Shown piece by piece: positions 15,001 to 22,916 of a stretch of DNA of 35,352 nucleotides. The first letter of the stretch is position 1. Each line of letters begins with the position of its first letter. Where the stretch lies: positions 1 to 35,352 of the forward strand of contig JAGYJT010000029.1 of assembly GCA_018401955.1 (NCBI GenBank). The letters are read 5' to 3'. The position numbers and the translations under genes are program-made. The DNA is from Chitinophagales bacterium. GTDB lineage: Bacteria > Bacteroidota > Bacteroidia > Chitinophagales > CAIOSU01. The notes below the pieces were generated by a model, which saw only the letters and a list, made by a program, of their open reading frames with translations, ran no database searches and was not told the DNA's origin.

Positions 15001-17526
15001 AGAATAACTATCTGCGCCCGCTACTGCAGGTATGGTGTATGTTTGGTTGCCGGTACAGGCCGTATTGGTACCTGTTATGGGCCCTGGTGTAGCTGGAGGT
15101 GCGCCTGCAACTGTTACGTTTATTGGTGTTGCGCTCACCTGCCCACAGCCGTTTGATGCCACTACCGATACCGTGTAAGATCCTGCCGAAGTCCAGTTTA
15201 TAGTGGCATTGGCTGTACCTTGACCGCTGGTAATGCTGCCACCCCCGCTTACGCTCCAAGTATAGGTGGTAGCACCTGCTACGGCTGGTACGCTGTAGGG
15301 CTGGCTACCCACGCAAACATTGGTTTGACCCGTTATTGCACCAATAGCAGTTGGTGGTCCTGGCTGAACAGTAACTTGCAACGTTTGTGCGGCGCTGGTT
15401 CCGCAAGAGTTGGTAGCCGTTACCGAAACAGTGTAGCTACCTGGTGTTGTCCAGTTTACATTTGCCGAAGTTCCTGTGCCGGTAATGGTCCCTCCACCGC
15501 TTACTGACCATGTGTAGCTGGTAGCATTAGTAACGGCGGAAATGGTATAGTTTTCGCTACCTGGGCATGGATTGTTGTTGCCTGTTATAGTGCCCGGCTG
15601 CGCTGGTGGTGGGTTGCTCACTGTTACCGAAAGGGTTCTTACTGGGCTGGTGCCGCAGCTATTGGTAGCAGTTACCGATATCGTCCAAGTACCCGGGGTG
15701 GTCCAATTCACTGACGCTGAAGTTCCGCTGCCAGTTATAGTACCGCCACCACTTACGCTCCAGTTGTAGCTGCTGGCGTTGGCAACCGCGCCTATCGAAT
15801 AGCTTCTGTTGCCTGGGCAAGCTGGATTAGGACCAGTAATCGCACCTGGCTGTGCAGGTGCTGCTGGCAATACCGTAACGGTAACCGAAGGACGGGTAGC
15901 ACTTACGCAACCCGGATTAGCTAAGTCTTCGGTTTCCACGTAATAAGTAGTGGTGGTAGTAGGGCTAACGGTTAACGGGGTTGTTCCAATAGCGCTACCA
16001 CCGGCAGCCACCGTGTAAACATTATACTGCACATTAGTGCCTGGGCCATTGGCATTAATTTGGGTTGAGCCTCCAGGGCAAAAATTGTTGTTGGTAGCGG
16101 TAACACTAGTTGCAGCCGGCGGGCGGTTACAAATTATGGTACGGCAAGCAATTGACGAAGATGTGCTAGGCGTAGTTATAACCATTGCCAGTGAACTGGC
16201 TGATACGTTGGTAATAGTTAATGGGGTAAAACTACTTAAACCAGGGGTGTAGCTTGCGCGGTTTAGATTCAAGTTGGCCTCTGGGCAATCGGTATTATTC
16301 AATAAACCATTCTTATCGGCTTTTATCAACTCATAATCATAACCACCGCTACCACCACTGCCAAAGCCTGTGGATATCATCATGTAAGAAGAATCAGCAG
16401 CTTGAATACCTTCTGGAAAAAGCGATACGCCTAAAAAAGATGCAGATGTTGGGGAATAGTATTTCTGAAAAATCAAACTACCATTAGATGGATTAATTTT
16501 TAGAATAAAAGCAGAAAAGACTGGAGGTATGTTAAAACCAACATAGGTACCAAACATGGCATAATTACCATCATTTGTTTGCACTATATCTGTACCAAAA
16601 GCTTGGTCGAAATTGATAAATCCACCGAAGGAATACCTACTACCTGCTGTTACACTGCCAGCAGAGCTCATACGAATGTAATAAGGCCTGCCATTGTCAC
16701 CACCAGATATTAAAACCTCCGAACCGCTGAGGCTTTTTATTGACGAACCATCTTGGCTGTTACCTCCCCCATACCTATACGACCATTGGCGGGCACCGGC
16801 TACACTGGTTTTGATAACCACGGCATCGGTTGGGCCATCGTTACCCGTTTCATTAACGTAGCCTGTAAAAATGTAACCATCAGAAACCTCCGCTACATCA
16901 GTTAGGGCATGGTCATCAATAAACGAGGTGCTGTAGAAAAATACATTACCCCATTGCAAGGTTCCGCTAGAGTTTACCTTAATACAGTACATATTAGTTG
17001 AGTCTTGCCTTACCAAAGGCCCTGCCCCATCAGGGTCGGCACCGGTAATGCCACCTGCTACTACAAAACCCCCATCAGAGGTTGGCAATACACGGTTGCC
17101 AAAACTACTGGTACTGGATATTTGATAGGTATTGGCCCAAGTTACGTTACCCAGGTCATCCGTACGCATCAACATCAAATCAGAACCGTTGGAGCCAGTA
17201 ATTATGTATCCGCCAGAGGCTACCTTTCGTACATCCTGAAAATCAGTAGCCACCGAGAGTGCATTATACCGCTTAGACCAGACAACGGTACCAATATTGT
17301 TCACCTCGGTTAGCGTGCCCGAAATAGGGATAAAACTGGTGTTGGTACCTGCGAATACAAAGTTCCCGTTAGTACCTTGTACTAGCCCTCCTGGCAAATC
17401 AAACAGGGAGATATCATAGTTGATACGGTAAGTGGTTTGCTGAGCATGCAACGCAAAAGCACATAACAGCAGTAGCGGCCATACCAGTGCGGTAAAGCCT
17501 TGTCGATAATAATGGGCCATTCTCAT
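12016..17526 (-). CDS. Giant T9SS type B adhesin with 11 PKD-like repeats and CHU_C domain
   Basis: This 1836-residue protein has a signal peptide ending FALHAQ. Residues about 30-460 are a beta-propeller-like head with repeated DGGFVVAGG-type strands and GNVTWANTY turns. An Ig-like domain (SPTTTTTYYVE) precedes eleven tandem PKD-like repeats of about 85 residues (about 555-1506). Each repeat has an xITGxxxxCxG start, a YTWSVSGGGTI core, and a VSVTATNxCGxS end. Two more Ig-like domains follow, then the gliding-motility C-terminal domain (FPNAFTPNGDGRNDKFLEGF to LKGSVLVHY), the type B T9SS sorting signal. The frame is unbroken. It is predicted to be a surface adhesin; its ligand is unknown. 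It sits between the SprB-like adhesin and the PorE-like gene. Confidence 0.93.
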   Translation of the reverse strand: MRMAHYYRQGFTALVWPLLLLCAFALHAQQTTYRINYDISLFDLPGGLVQGTNGNFVFAGTNTSFIPISGTLTEVNNIGTVVWSKRYNALSVATDFQDVRKVASGGYIITGSNGSDLMLMRTDDLGNVTWANTYQISSTSSFGNRVLPTSDGGFVVAGGITGADPDGAGPLVRQDSTNMYCIKVNSSGTLQWGNVFFYSTSFIDDHALTDVAEVSDGYIFTGYVNETGNDGPTDAVVIKTSVAGARQWSYRYGGGNSQDGSSIKSLSGSEVLISGGDNGRPYYIRMSSAGSVTAGSRYSFGGFINFDQAFGTDIVQTNDGNYAMFGTYVGFNIPPVFSAFILKINPSNGSLIFQKYYSPTSASFLGVSLFPEGIQAADSSYMMISTGFGSGGSGGYDYELIKADKNGLLNNTDCPEANLNLNRASYTPGLSSFTPLTITNVSASSLAMVITTPSTSSSIACRTIICNRPPAATSVTATNNNFCPGGSTQINANGPGTNVQYNVYTVAAGGSAIGTTPLTVSPTTTTTYYVETEDLANPGCVSATRPSVTVTVLPAAPAQPGAITGPNPACPGNRSYSIGAVANASSYNWSVSGGGTITGSGTSASVNWTTPGTWTISVTATNSCGTSPVRTLSVTVSNPPPAQPGTITGNNNPCPGSENYTISAVTNATSYTWSVSGGGTITGTGTSANVNWTTPGSYTVSVTATNSCGTSAAQTLQVTVQPGPPTAIGAITGQTNVCVGSQPYSVPAVAGATTYTWSVSGGGSITSGQGTANATINWTSAGSYTVSVVASNGCGQVSATPINVTVAGAPPATPGPITGTNTACTGNQTYTIPAVAGADSYSWSISGGGTVVSGANSTSFTVNWTTAGTHTVSVTATNACGTSSAATSQVTVSQSVPPVPGAITGNTSVCAGSEAYGINAVAGATGYTWTVSGGGTIASGQGTTNITVDWATAGGPYTVTVIATNICGNSSSSDLQVTVLKANPSAPANITGNTPVCFGTESYTAAAVSDASGYTWSVSGGGTVASGQGTATAGINWTIAGTWTVSVTADNQCGSSVPTTYDVEVLPANPPTPGNITGPLGVCPGTVTYSIPAILGATGYTWTVGAAGSIISGQGTESIDVTWASASGTYTVSVTAENQCGSSAASSVQVNLTPGAPTGTPTISGNDFPCPGPQTYTVSGVTGASDYTWTVSGGGTIQSGQGTGTITIDWTTTGGPYTISVTPSNACGNGTSGTLDVTVDGPPLLGAAVVTGDNNPCPGSETYTISSVPNATGYTWTLTNGGTITSGQGSTNVTVDWTTTGGPYTLSVSATNSCGSSASTATYDVTVQPGPPTIPGAINGSNSVCQNTLGETYSVASVTNATSYTWAVSGGGAIVSGQGTNIATIDWTGTPGNYTVSVTATNNCGTSAASTLNVTITPGAPAQPGNITGNGSVCPGVEPYSIGSVANATGYTWTLSGGGTIATGQGSNSITVNWTTSGGPYQVSVIATNTCGNSTAQTIDVTVQPSPTAPSIITSGDTICEGESATITATGSTGGAITYNIYPTQTGGTSLGVSPLTVSPTVTTTYYVEAINDLGCRYSGGRVPVTIVVSPAPAAPVITGSNNGVCYGEEATLTATSTNSTVTWWNAATGGTLLSSGNTLNTGTLTNTSTFYAEATSANGCGSLTGRVPVTVNVAQLPTVTLSSDAPNNSIFINQALVVTAEPEGYTRYEFFLNGTTVQTDSINTWGSSVLNDGDIISVIVTDGGCVGEEVELTVTVADFPNAFTPNGDGRNDKFLEGFELVIINRWGQELYKGLDGWDGTFNGERVSPGTYFYIVLVPDITDTDKVLKGSVLVHY
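12995..15865 (-). repeat. Eleven tandem PKD-like coding repeats
   Basis: About 2.87 kb of the adhesin gene is a tandem array of eleven units of about 255-265 bases. Units are clearly related at protein level and moderately similar at DNA level. The conserved protein elements are the CxG near each unit start, the W-S/T-V-S-GGG core and the NxCG near the end. The units are not identical, so recent expansion is not evident. Confidence 0.85.
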
Positions 17527-17613
17527 AACCTGGTCTCGTGGTTCTGGTTAGTTAGTTAATAGTTGGTTGTATCTACTCACTTGGTTAAGGCGAGTTTCTT
17601 TATTCGTTTCTTC

Positions 17614-20600
17614 TTATTTCAATAAAAGCACACTTCCCTTTGAGCGCTGTATGGGTAGTTTTGTATTGAAAAACTCCGCATACAAATCCCATACATACAC
17701 GCCATCTTGGGCAGGTACACCTTTAAATGTGCCATCCCAGCCTTGGGTCATATCATCGGTCTCAAACACTTTTTCTCCCCAACGGTTGTGTACCCTGAAA
17801 ACCAAGCGCTTTAAGCCTTTATAATACACGTACAATATATCGTTAGTGCCGTCAGCATTAGGGCTAAAGGCATTTGGAACTATGGCAAAGTACTCGCCTG
17901 GCAAAACGGTTATAGTTACACTATCAGATGCCGAGCAGCCTAAGTCATTAGTATAAGTAAGCACGTAGGTAGTAGTACTATCTGGCGATAATAGCGTGGT
18001 TGCACAATCATCACAAGCTAAGAAATCAGATGGTGCCCACAAAAAGCTACCGCCTGCTGAGCCAGTTACAGTACCGTTAAGCTCCAGTATACTCTCAAAT
18101 TGAATAATCGTAGTATCCTCACCTGCGTCAACGGTAAACGGTGCCGTTACCGAAACCAGTATATCATCAGTTGCAGTACATCCACCAGCATTGGTAATGG
18201 TTACGCTATAGGTACCGCTGGTATCGGCAATAATAGACTGGGTTGTATCGCCTGTTGACCATACATAGCTGCCTGCCAAGCCCGCATCTAGGTTTACAGA
18301 TTCGCCAGCGCAAAGGTCTACATCTGGGCCTAGGCTTACAGCAGTAGGCGGTGGGTCAACCAACGTAATCTGATCAAATGCCGAGCAGTTGGTTTGATCG
18401 GTAACAGTGATATTATAAACTCCGGCACCCAGATTAAACACCGTATCGGTTACATCGCCAGTAGACCACGAAACCGTATTGGGTGGTGTACCTCCAGCAA
18501 TGGTAGCTGCTACCCACCCATCATTACCACCGGGGCAAGTTGGGTTGCTGCCCGACACGTTTAATATTATAGTATTATTGGCATTGGTAACGGTTACAGG
18601 TAGCGTAGTATCACAGCCATTGGCATCCCTTGCAATTACTGAATAATTGCCCCCGGCAACGTTAAACACATTGCTCGGCCCAAATGCACCACCATCAATA
18701 TTGTACTCAAATGGAGGGGTACCTGTTGCAGCATCAACAGTTACGGTAATAGTACCATCCGCAGCACCACAACTTGCTTGGGTAGTAGTTGCCGAAGCAC
18801 TTAGGCTACAGCATTGGCCACCAGCATTTATAGTTACCTGAGCCGTTGATATACATCCATTAGCATCTTCTACCGAAACCGTATATGGTCCTGGTGCCAA
18901 ACTTACAATACTCGCACCTGTTGCCGCATTGCTCCATGTGTAAGTTAAGGGTGCAGTGCCACCGGTAGCGGTTACTGAGGCGGTTCCGTCAGCAGCTCCC
19001 GCGCAAGATTCGTCGGTTGACGAAACAGTTAATGTTGCCCCGCCAACATCGCTAATGGTAATAGTGCTATCCAACTGACAGTTGGCTTGCCCGCTATCGG
19101 TAACGGTTACGGTATAAGTTCCCGCAATTAAATTACTGATAAGCTGGGTAGTTGCGCTATTGCTCCATGCATAACCAAACGGGCCCGTGCCATTGGCATT
19201 GGTTACTTCAATTGAACCATTACTTTGCCCACAGGTTGGGTCAACAATGTTTAAATCAAAAGTAAGGTTACAGCAATTTGGTCCGGCAGGCACGGCAATA
19301 AAGCCTGTTGCCTGGCATCCCAAACCATCGGTAACAGTTACGTTATAATTGCCCGGTGCCAAGTTAGTTAAGTCTTCAGTAGTGGCACCATTGCTCCAGC
19401 CAATGGTGCAAGGCAAAGCGCCACAAGTAATGGTCATGTCAACACTACCATCATTATCCCCCAAGCAAGTTTCTGCCGTTGCCGTAATATTGTCAATAAC
19501 TGGTGCATTGGGGTTGCTCAACAAAATGGTAGTATCCAACTCGCAGTTGGGGTAAGCGGTATCGGTAATGGTAACGCTATATGTACCCGCCCCCACATTC
19601 AATAAATCTTGACCTACCGAGTTATCGCTCCACAAGAAGGTATAGTTACCTGAGCCGCCAAGGTTGGCAATGGATATTGAACCATCAGTATTGCCACAAG
19701 TTGGGTCTGTACCTGCAATGTCGTAGCTAAGGTTACAGCAATTGGGTCCTGCTGCTACCGAAACGCTGGATACCGCCTCGCAGCCAACAGCATCGGTTAC
19801 CGTTACACTGTAGCTACCCGGCACCAAACCAGTTGCGGTAGCGGTTGTAGTAACTGGCACGGTACCCCAAGTATAGGTTAAGGCACCTGTACCACCACTT
19901 GCGGTAACCGTTGCAGTACCGTCACCATCACCTAAGCAGGTTTCATTAGTTGCGGTAATATTATCAATAGTAGGTGCATTTGCACTGCTTAAAGTAATGG
20001 TAGTATCAATATCACACCCTTGTGTAATATCGGTAACCGTTACGGTATAAGTACCCGCCCCAATGTTGGCCAAGGTGTTTGTGGTGCTTCCACCGCCAGT
20101 CCAAGCATAGGTATAGTTGCCGCTACCAGTAGTTACGGTAATAGTTATACTACCATCAGTGCCGCCACAAGTAGGGTTGGTGCTAGCAGCGGTTATTGCC
20201 AAAACGCAACATGGCGGACCAGCAGCAACGGTTGCATTATCGGTTGCAGTGCAACCATTTATATCGGTTACGGTTACGGTATAGTTGCCGTCGGGTAGGT
20301 TGCTAATATTTGCGCCCGTGTTGGCCGGCGTCCAAGTATAGGTAAGTGCACCCGTGCCACCGCTTGCGTTTACCGAGATGCTGCCATCATTATCGCCATC
20401 GCAGGTTTCTGCGGTTGGGGTAATGCTGTTAATTACGGGCGAATTGGGGCTAACCAGCGTAAAGGTAGTATCCTTAACACAGTTGGCTTGGCCATTATCG
20501 GTAATTGATACGGTGTATACGCCCGCTGGCAAGTTAGTTCGGTTAGCCGTAGTTATAGGCCCATCAGACCATGCATAAGTGTAAGGTCCTGTGCCTTGGG

Positions 20601-22260
20601 TAACGTTTATGGTTATCGAACCATCGCTAGCACCACAAGTAGGGTCAACATGCGAACCGGTAAACAACAGGTTGCAGCAGCTTGGTAGCACGGTTACGGT
20701 TACTTGGTCGGTAACGGTTACACAGCCTGCAGTATCAGTAGCGGTAAGGGTGTAAGTATTAGTACCCGTTGGACAAACTTCAGGTGTGAGTGTATTGGAG
20801 CCTGTCATGTTGGTGGTTGGGCTCCAAGTAAAGTCGGCTAAGTAACTTATTTCAGGGTCGTCGAAGGTAATTGACCAACCGAAAAACGTACCTGCGCCAA
20901 AACCTAATGTAGATGTCGATCTTAATTCAATTGACCAAACACCATTAGCAGTACATCCATTTAAACCGCTTAATGGCTGGTTTGGAGCAAACTGGCCAGT
21001 ATAAGGAGCGGCCGCAGAAGCAATGTTTCCTCCACCTGATGGCACAAAACAAGTTTGGTTATAACCTTGTAAAGCATTGGAGCTAGAGGTGACCCCTGAA
21101 GGAACAAGGATAATTTCTGTTCCGTCAGGACAAACTAATTTCACTTCTAAATCTCTGATAGATTGTTGTCCAGGAGGGAAAAAACTTATTCCGAAGAAGG
21201 TAAGGTTATTGATACAAACCTCTGTAATAGAGCCGGGTAAAACGTTTGTCATATTTAGGTCTGTAACATTGATATTTATAGAAGTAGTACTTCCAAAAGC
21301 AGAATTGATAGCCTCAAATTCATTGTTTTCATAGGTAGGGGTTTTCGCAGGCTTCTTAATCACTTTAGCAGTAGCATTCAAGTTAGCACAAGTACCGGCA
21401 CAAATGGTGGTATCGTTTCCTGCATCAATTTCTATGGTAGGGTTTACTACAGTTACGGTCACCGTATCGCGGCAAGTACTGCTACCATTGGTCATTTCTA
21501 TGTAATAATCGGTGGTAGTGCTTGGGTTTACTTGGTTAGGGCTGGCACCACCGCTACTACCTTGGCCATAACTATAATTATCATGCTGCCACGTAATATT
21601 GTAAGTAGGGTCGTTGTAGTATATCTCTACATTATCAATGCCCCAGTGGTCATAATCCGCTCCCGAGTCAGCATCTTGGAAAAACCTGATTTGGGTATTG
21701 GGCCCAAGGGCAGCTGGAGGCAACTGAAAACACCAGTTGTTCCAATTTACCAATTGGGGGTCGTTGCCCCCATTAGGGTCAAAATAATTAATAGTTACCC
21801 AAGTATTACCGCCATCGGTAGAATATTGTAAAAACACACCCTCATCTGGTTCATCCGGCCCTTCACATGGGGCCGAATTTCCTTGTTCGGCAAACAACAT
21901 GTCGAAACAAACGGTTGCTCCTGAAGTAGCCGTAGTGAAATTGTAAGGGTTGGTAACCAAAGAACGCGGCACTGCAGACGCGCTGCCCATCCAAATATGC
22001 GTAGTTCCATCTACCCCTGCAGCGCTGCACGGGTTGGTAAAAGTAGCTTGCTGCGTAAACGCCCAGCCTGATGGTGTGCCACTGTTAAAATCTTCGTTAA
22101 ATACCTGCTGGCCTTGGCCTTGACCAAAAGCCGTAAGTTCAGTAAAATCGCCACAAACTATAGTAGCCGGTGCCGCAGAAGCTGTAACCTCACACTGCGC
22201 AAATAGTTGTGAGCGAAAGAAAATAAAAATGGAAACGAACAAAATTATTCTTGAAACCAT
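17614..22260 (-). CDS. SprB-like T9SS type B adhesin with reelin-like and P-domain-like segments
   Basis: This 1548-residue protein has a signal peptide ending SQLFAQ. Residues about 55-215 are a jelly roll resembling reelin subrepeats (FNEDFNSGTPSGW, then PDEPDEGVFLQYSTDGGNTW and WGIDNVEI). Residues about 330-460 resemble the proprotein-convertase P-domain (DLEVKLVCPDGTEIIL, GVWSIELRS, GWSITFDD). Ten SprB repeats of about 77 residues (about 528-1302) alternate between two types. Two Ig/PKD-like domains follow, then the CHU_C type B sorting domain (IVPNAFSPNADGTNDILYVY to RSKGSVLLLK). SprB is the mobile gliding adhesin of Flavobacterium; this protein shares its repeat type and C-terminus but is much shorter. 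It is secreted by the T9SS and surface-exposed by inference. Confidence 0.93.
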   Translation of the reverse strand: MVSRIILFVSIFIFFRSQLFAQCEVTASAAPATIVCGDFTELTAFGQGQGQQVFNEDFNSGTPSGWAFTQQATFTNPCSAAGVDGTTHIWMGSASAVPRSLVTNPYNFTTATSGATVCFDMLFAEQGNSAPCEGPDEPDEGVFLQYSTDGGNTWVTINYFDPNGGNDPQLVNWNNWCFQLPPAALGPNTQIRFFQDADSGADYDHWGIDNVEIYYNDPTYNITWQHDNYSYGQGSSGGASPNQVNPSTTTDYYIEMTNGSSTCRDTVTVTVVNPTIEIDAGNDTTICAGTCANLNATAKVIKKPAKTPTYENNEFEAINSAFGSTTSININVTDLNMTNVLPGSITEVCINNLTFFGISFFPPGQQSIRDLEVKLVCPDGTEIILVPSGVTSSSNALQGYNQTCFVPSGGGNIASAAAPYTGQFAPNQPLSGLNGCTANGVWSIELRSTSTLGFGAGTFFGWSITFDDPEISYLADFTWSPTTNMTGSNTLTPEVCPTGTNTYTLTATDTAGCVTVTDQVTVTVLPSCCNLLFTGSHVDPTCGASDGSITINVTQGTGPYTYAWSDGPITTANRTNLPAGVYTVSITDNGQANCVKDTTFTLVSPNSPVINSITPTAETCDGDNDGSISVNASGGTGALTYTWTPANTGANISNLPDGNYTVTVTDINGCTATDNATVAAGPPCCVLAITAASTNPTCGGTDGSITITVTTGSGNYTYAWTGGGSTTNTLANIGAGTYTVTVTDITQGCDIDTTITLSSANAPTIDNITATNETCLGDGDGTATVTASGGTGALTYTWGTVPVTTTATATGLVPGSYSVTVTDAVGCEAVSSVSVAAGPNCCNLSYDIAGTDPTCGNTDGSISIANLGGSGNYTFLWSDNSVGQDLLNVGAGTYSVTITDTAYPNCELDTTILLSNPNAPVIDNITATAETCLGDNDGSVDMTITCGALPCTIGWSNGATTEDLTNLAPGNYNVTVTDGLGCQATGFIAVPAGPNCCNLTFDLNIVDPTCGQSNGSIEVTNANGTGPFGYAWSNSATTQLISNLIAGTYTVTVTDSGQANCQLDSTITISDVGGATLTVSSTDESCAGAADGTASVTATGGTAPLTYTWSNAATGASIVSLAPGPYTVSVEDANGCISTAQVTINAGGQCCSLSASATTTQASCGAADGTITVTVDAATGTPPFEYNIDGGAFGPSNVFNVAGGNYSVIARDANGCDTTLPVTVTNANNTIILNVSGSNPTCPGGNDGWVAATIAGGTPPNTVSWSTGDVTDTVFNLGAGVYNITVTDQTNCSAFDQITLVDPPPTAVSLGPDVDLCAGESVNLDAGLAGSYVWSTGDTTQSIIADTSGTYSVTITNAGGCTATDDILVSVTAPFTVDAGEDTTIIQFESILELNGTVTGSAGGSFLWAPSDFLACDDCATTLLSPDSTTTYVLTYTNDLGCSASDSVTITVLPGEYFAIVPNAFSPNADGTNDILYVYYKGLKRLVFRVHNRWGEKVFETDDMTQGWDGTFKGVPAQDGVYVWDLYAEFFNTKLPIQRSKGSVLLLK
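18355..20679 (-). repeat. Ten SprB coding repeats arranged as five A-B pairs
   Basis: The array spans residues about 528-1302. Type A units open with a Cys-Cys pair and DPTCGxxDGSI; type B units open with PVIDNITATAETCxGDxDGS. They alternate, so the true period is about 155 residues (about 465 bases). The Cys-Cys pairs start at residues 528, 684, 841, 996 and 1150. Confidence 0.85.
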
Positions 22261-22273
22261 TAGAGGGAGTATT

Positions 22274-22696
22274 TTAATCTTGGGTAACGGTGATGTTCAC
22301 CAAATCAAATGCAGACAAAACTGATTGTGAAGTGCCATCAAGCATTTTCACGAAAATATACAGCCTTTTGTCTTTAAGGCCGCACGCTCCTTCCAATACC
22401 TCTCCTGGCTTCAAGGATATGGTAAAGGTATTTTCTGCACCCGGTTGGGCAGCAGGCTTATTATTATATGAGGTAGACTTTTGATAATTAACTGACACCT
22501 TACCTTGCGTAAGATTGGTAAACTTAAGATGGATATTCTGTTTATGGATACCGTCGTCCACACGATGACAATCATCATAACGATATTCAATAGCTACAAT
22601 ATTATCATTATAGAATGAAGCCCAATCATTTTGGCCCATTGCACTAAAAGCGGTAACGAAAACCCCAATAAGAAGGGAGAATAACGTTTTTAACAT
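22274..22696 (-). CDS. Small exported protein of unknown family, first gene of the adhesin cassette
   Basis: This 140-residue protein has a signal peptide (MLKTLFSLLIGVFVTAFSAMG, cleavage near GQ). The mature part of about 118 residues looks all-beta: NIVAIEYRYDDCH, QNIHLKFTNLTQGKVSVNYQ, NTFTISLKPGEVLEGACG, LYIFVKMLDGTS, LVNITVTQD. It has two cysteines, which could form a disulfide. No T9SS tail or lipobox is seen, so a periplasmic location is likely. The stop lies only 13 bases before the SprB-like gene start, so the two are almost certainly co-transcribed. I do not recognise the family. The position suggests a role in export or assembly of the adhesins, by inference only. Confidence 0.8.
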   Translation of the reverse strand: MLKTLFSLLIGVFVTAFSAMGQNDWASFYNDNIVAIEYRYDDCHRVDDGIHKQNIHLKFTNLTQGKVSVNYQKSTSYNNKPAAQPGAENTFTISLKPGEVLEGACGLKDKRLYIFVKMLDGTSQSVLSAFDLVNITVTQD

Positions 22697-22916
22697 GGCA
22701 GTTAGTTGGTTGTTTTTTAACTAAGAATACCTGCCCTAATTGTTAGATGTTGGTTAGGGGAAGGTTAATTTTGCGGTAAGTTAAAGCATAATGCTAAAAT
22801 ATCCTAATGGGTGTTAGGCACAAATGTGGATTTAGTGCAAGCATGGCTCAACAAACGTTGATATATCAGCATTTAACCAACATTTACCAATTCAATTTTT
22901 TTAATAAAAACCTTGC

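Noticed and set aside
12160..15507. Several plus-strand open frames inside the PKD adhesin gene
   Set aside because: They are rich in Ala, Gly, Cys and Tyr in a pattern that mirrors the repeated codons of the opposite strand, with no domain signature.
13000..15865. Regular ~260-base periodicity that could suggest a CRISPR or satellite array
   Set aside because: The period is a multiple of three and coincides with PKD-like protein domains in one unbroken frame; units are diverged, with no short identical repeats and unique spacers.
22766..22773. TAATTTTG, a possible plus-strand -7 box
   Set aside because: No plus-strand gene follows; the only open frame there (22807-23013) overlaps the PhoD gene end and has no coding character.
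22790..22880. Small palindromes AGCATAATGCT and TGATATATCA in the gap before the adhesin cassette, as a possible regulatory hairpin
   Set aside because: Arms of only five bases with no U tract or conserved spacing; expected by chance in AT-rich DNA.
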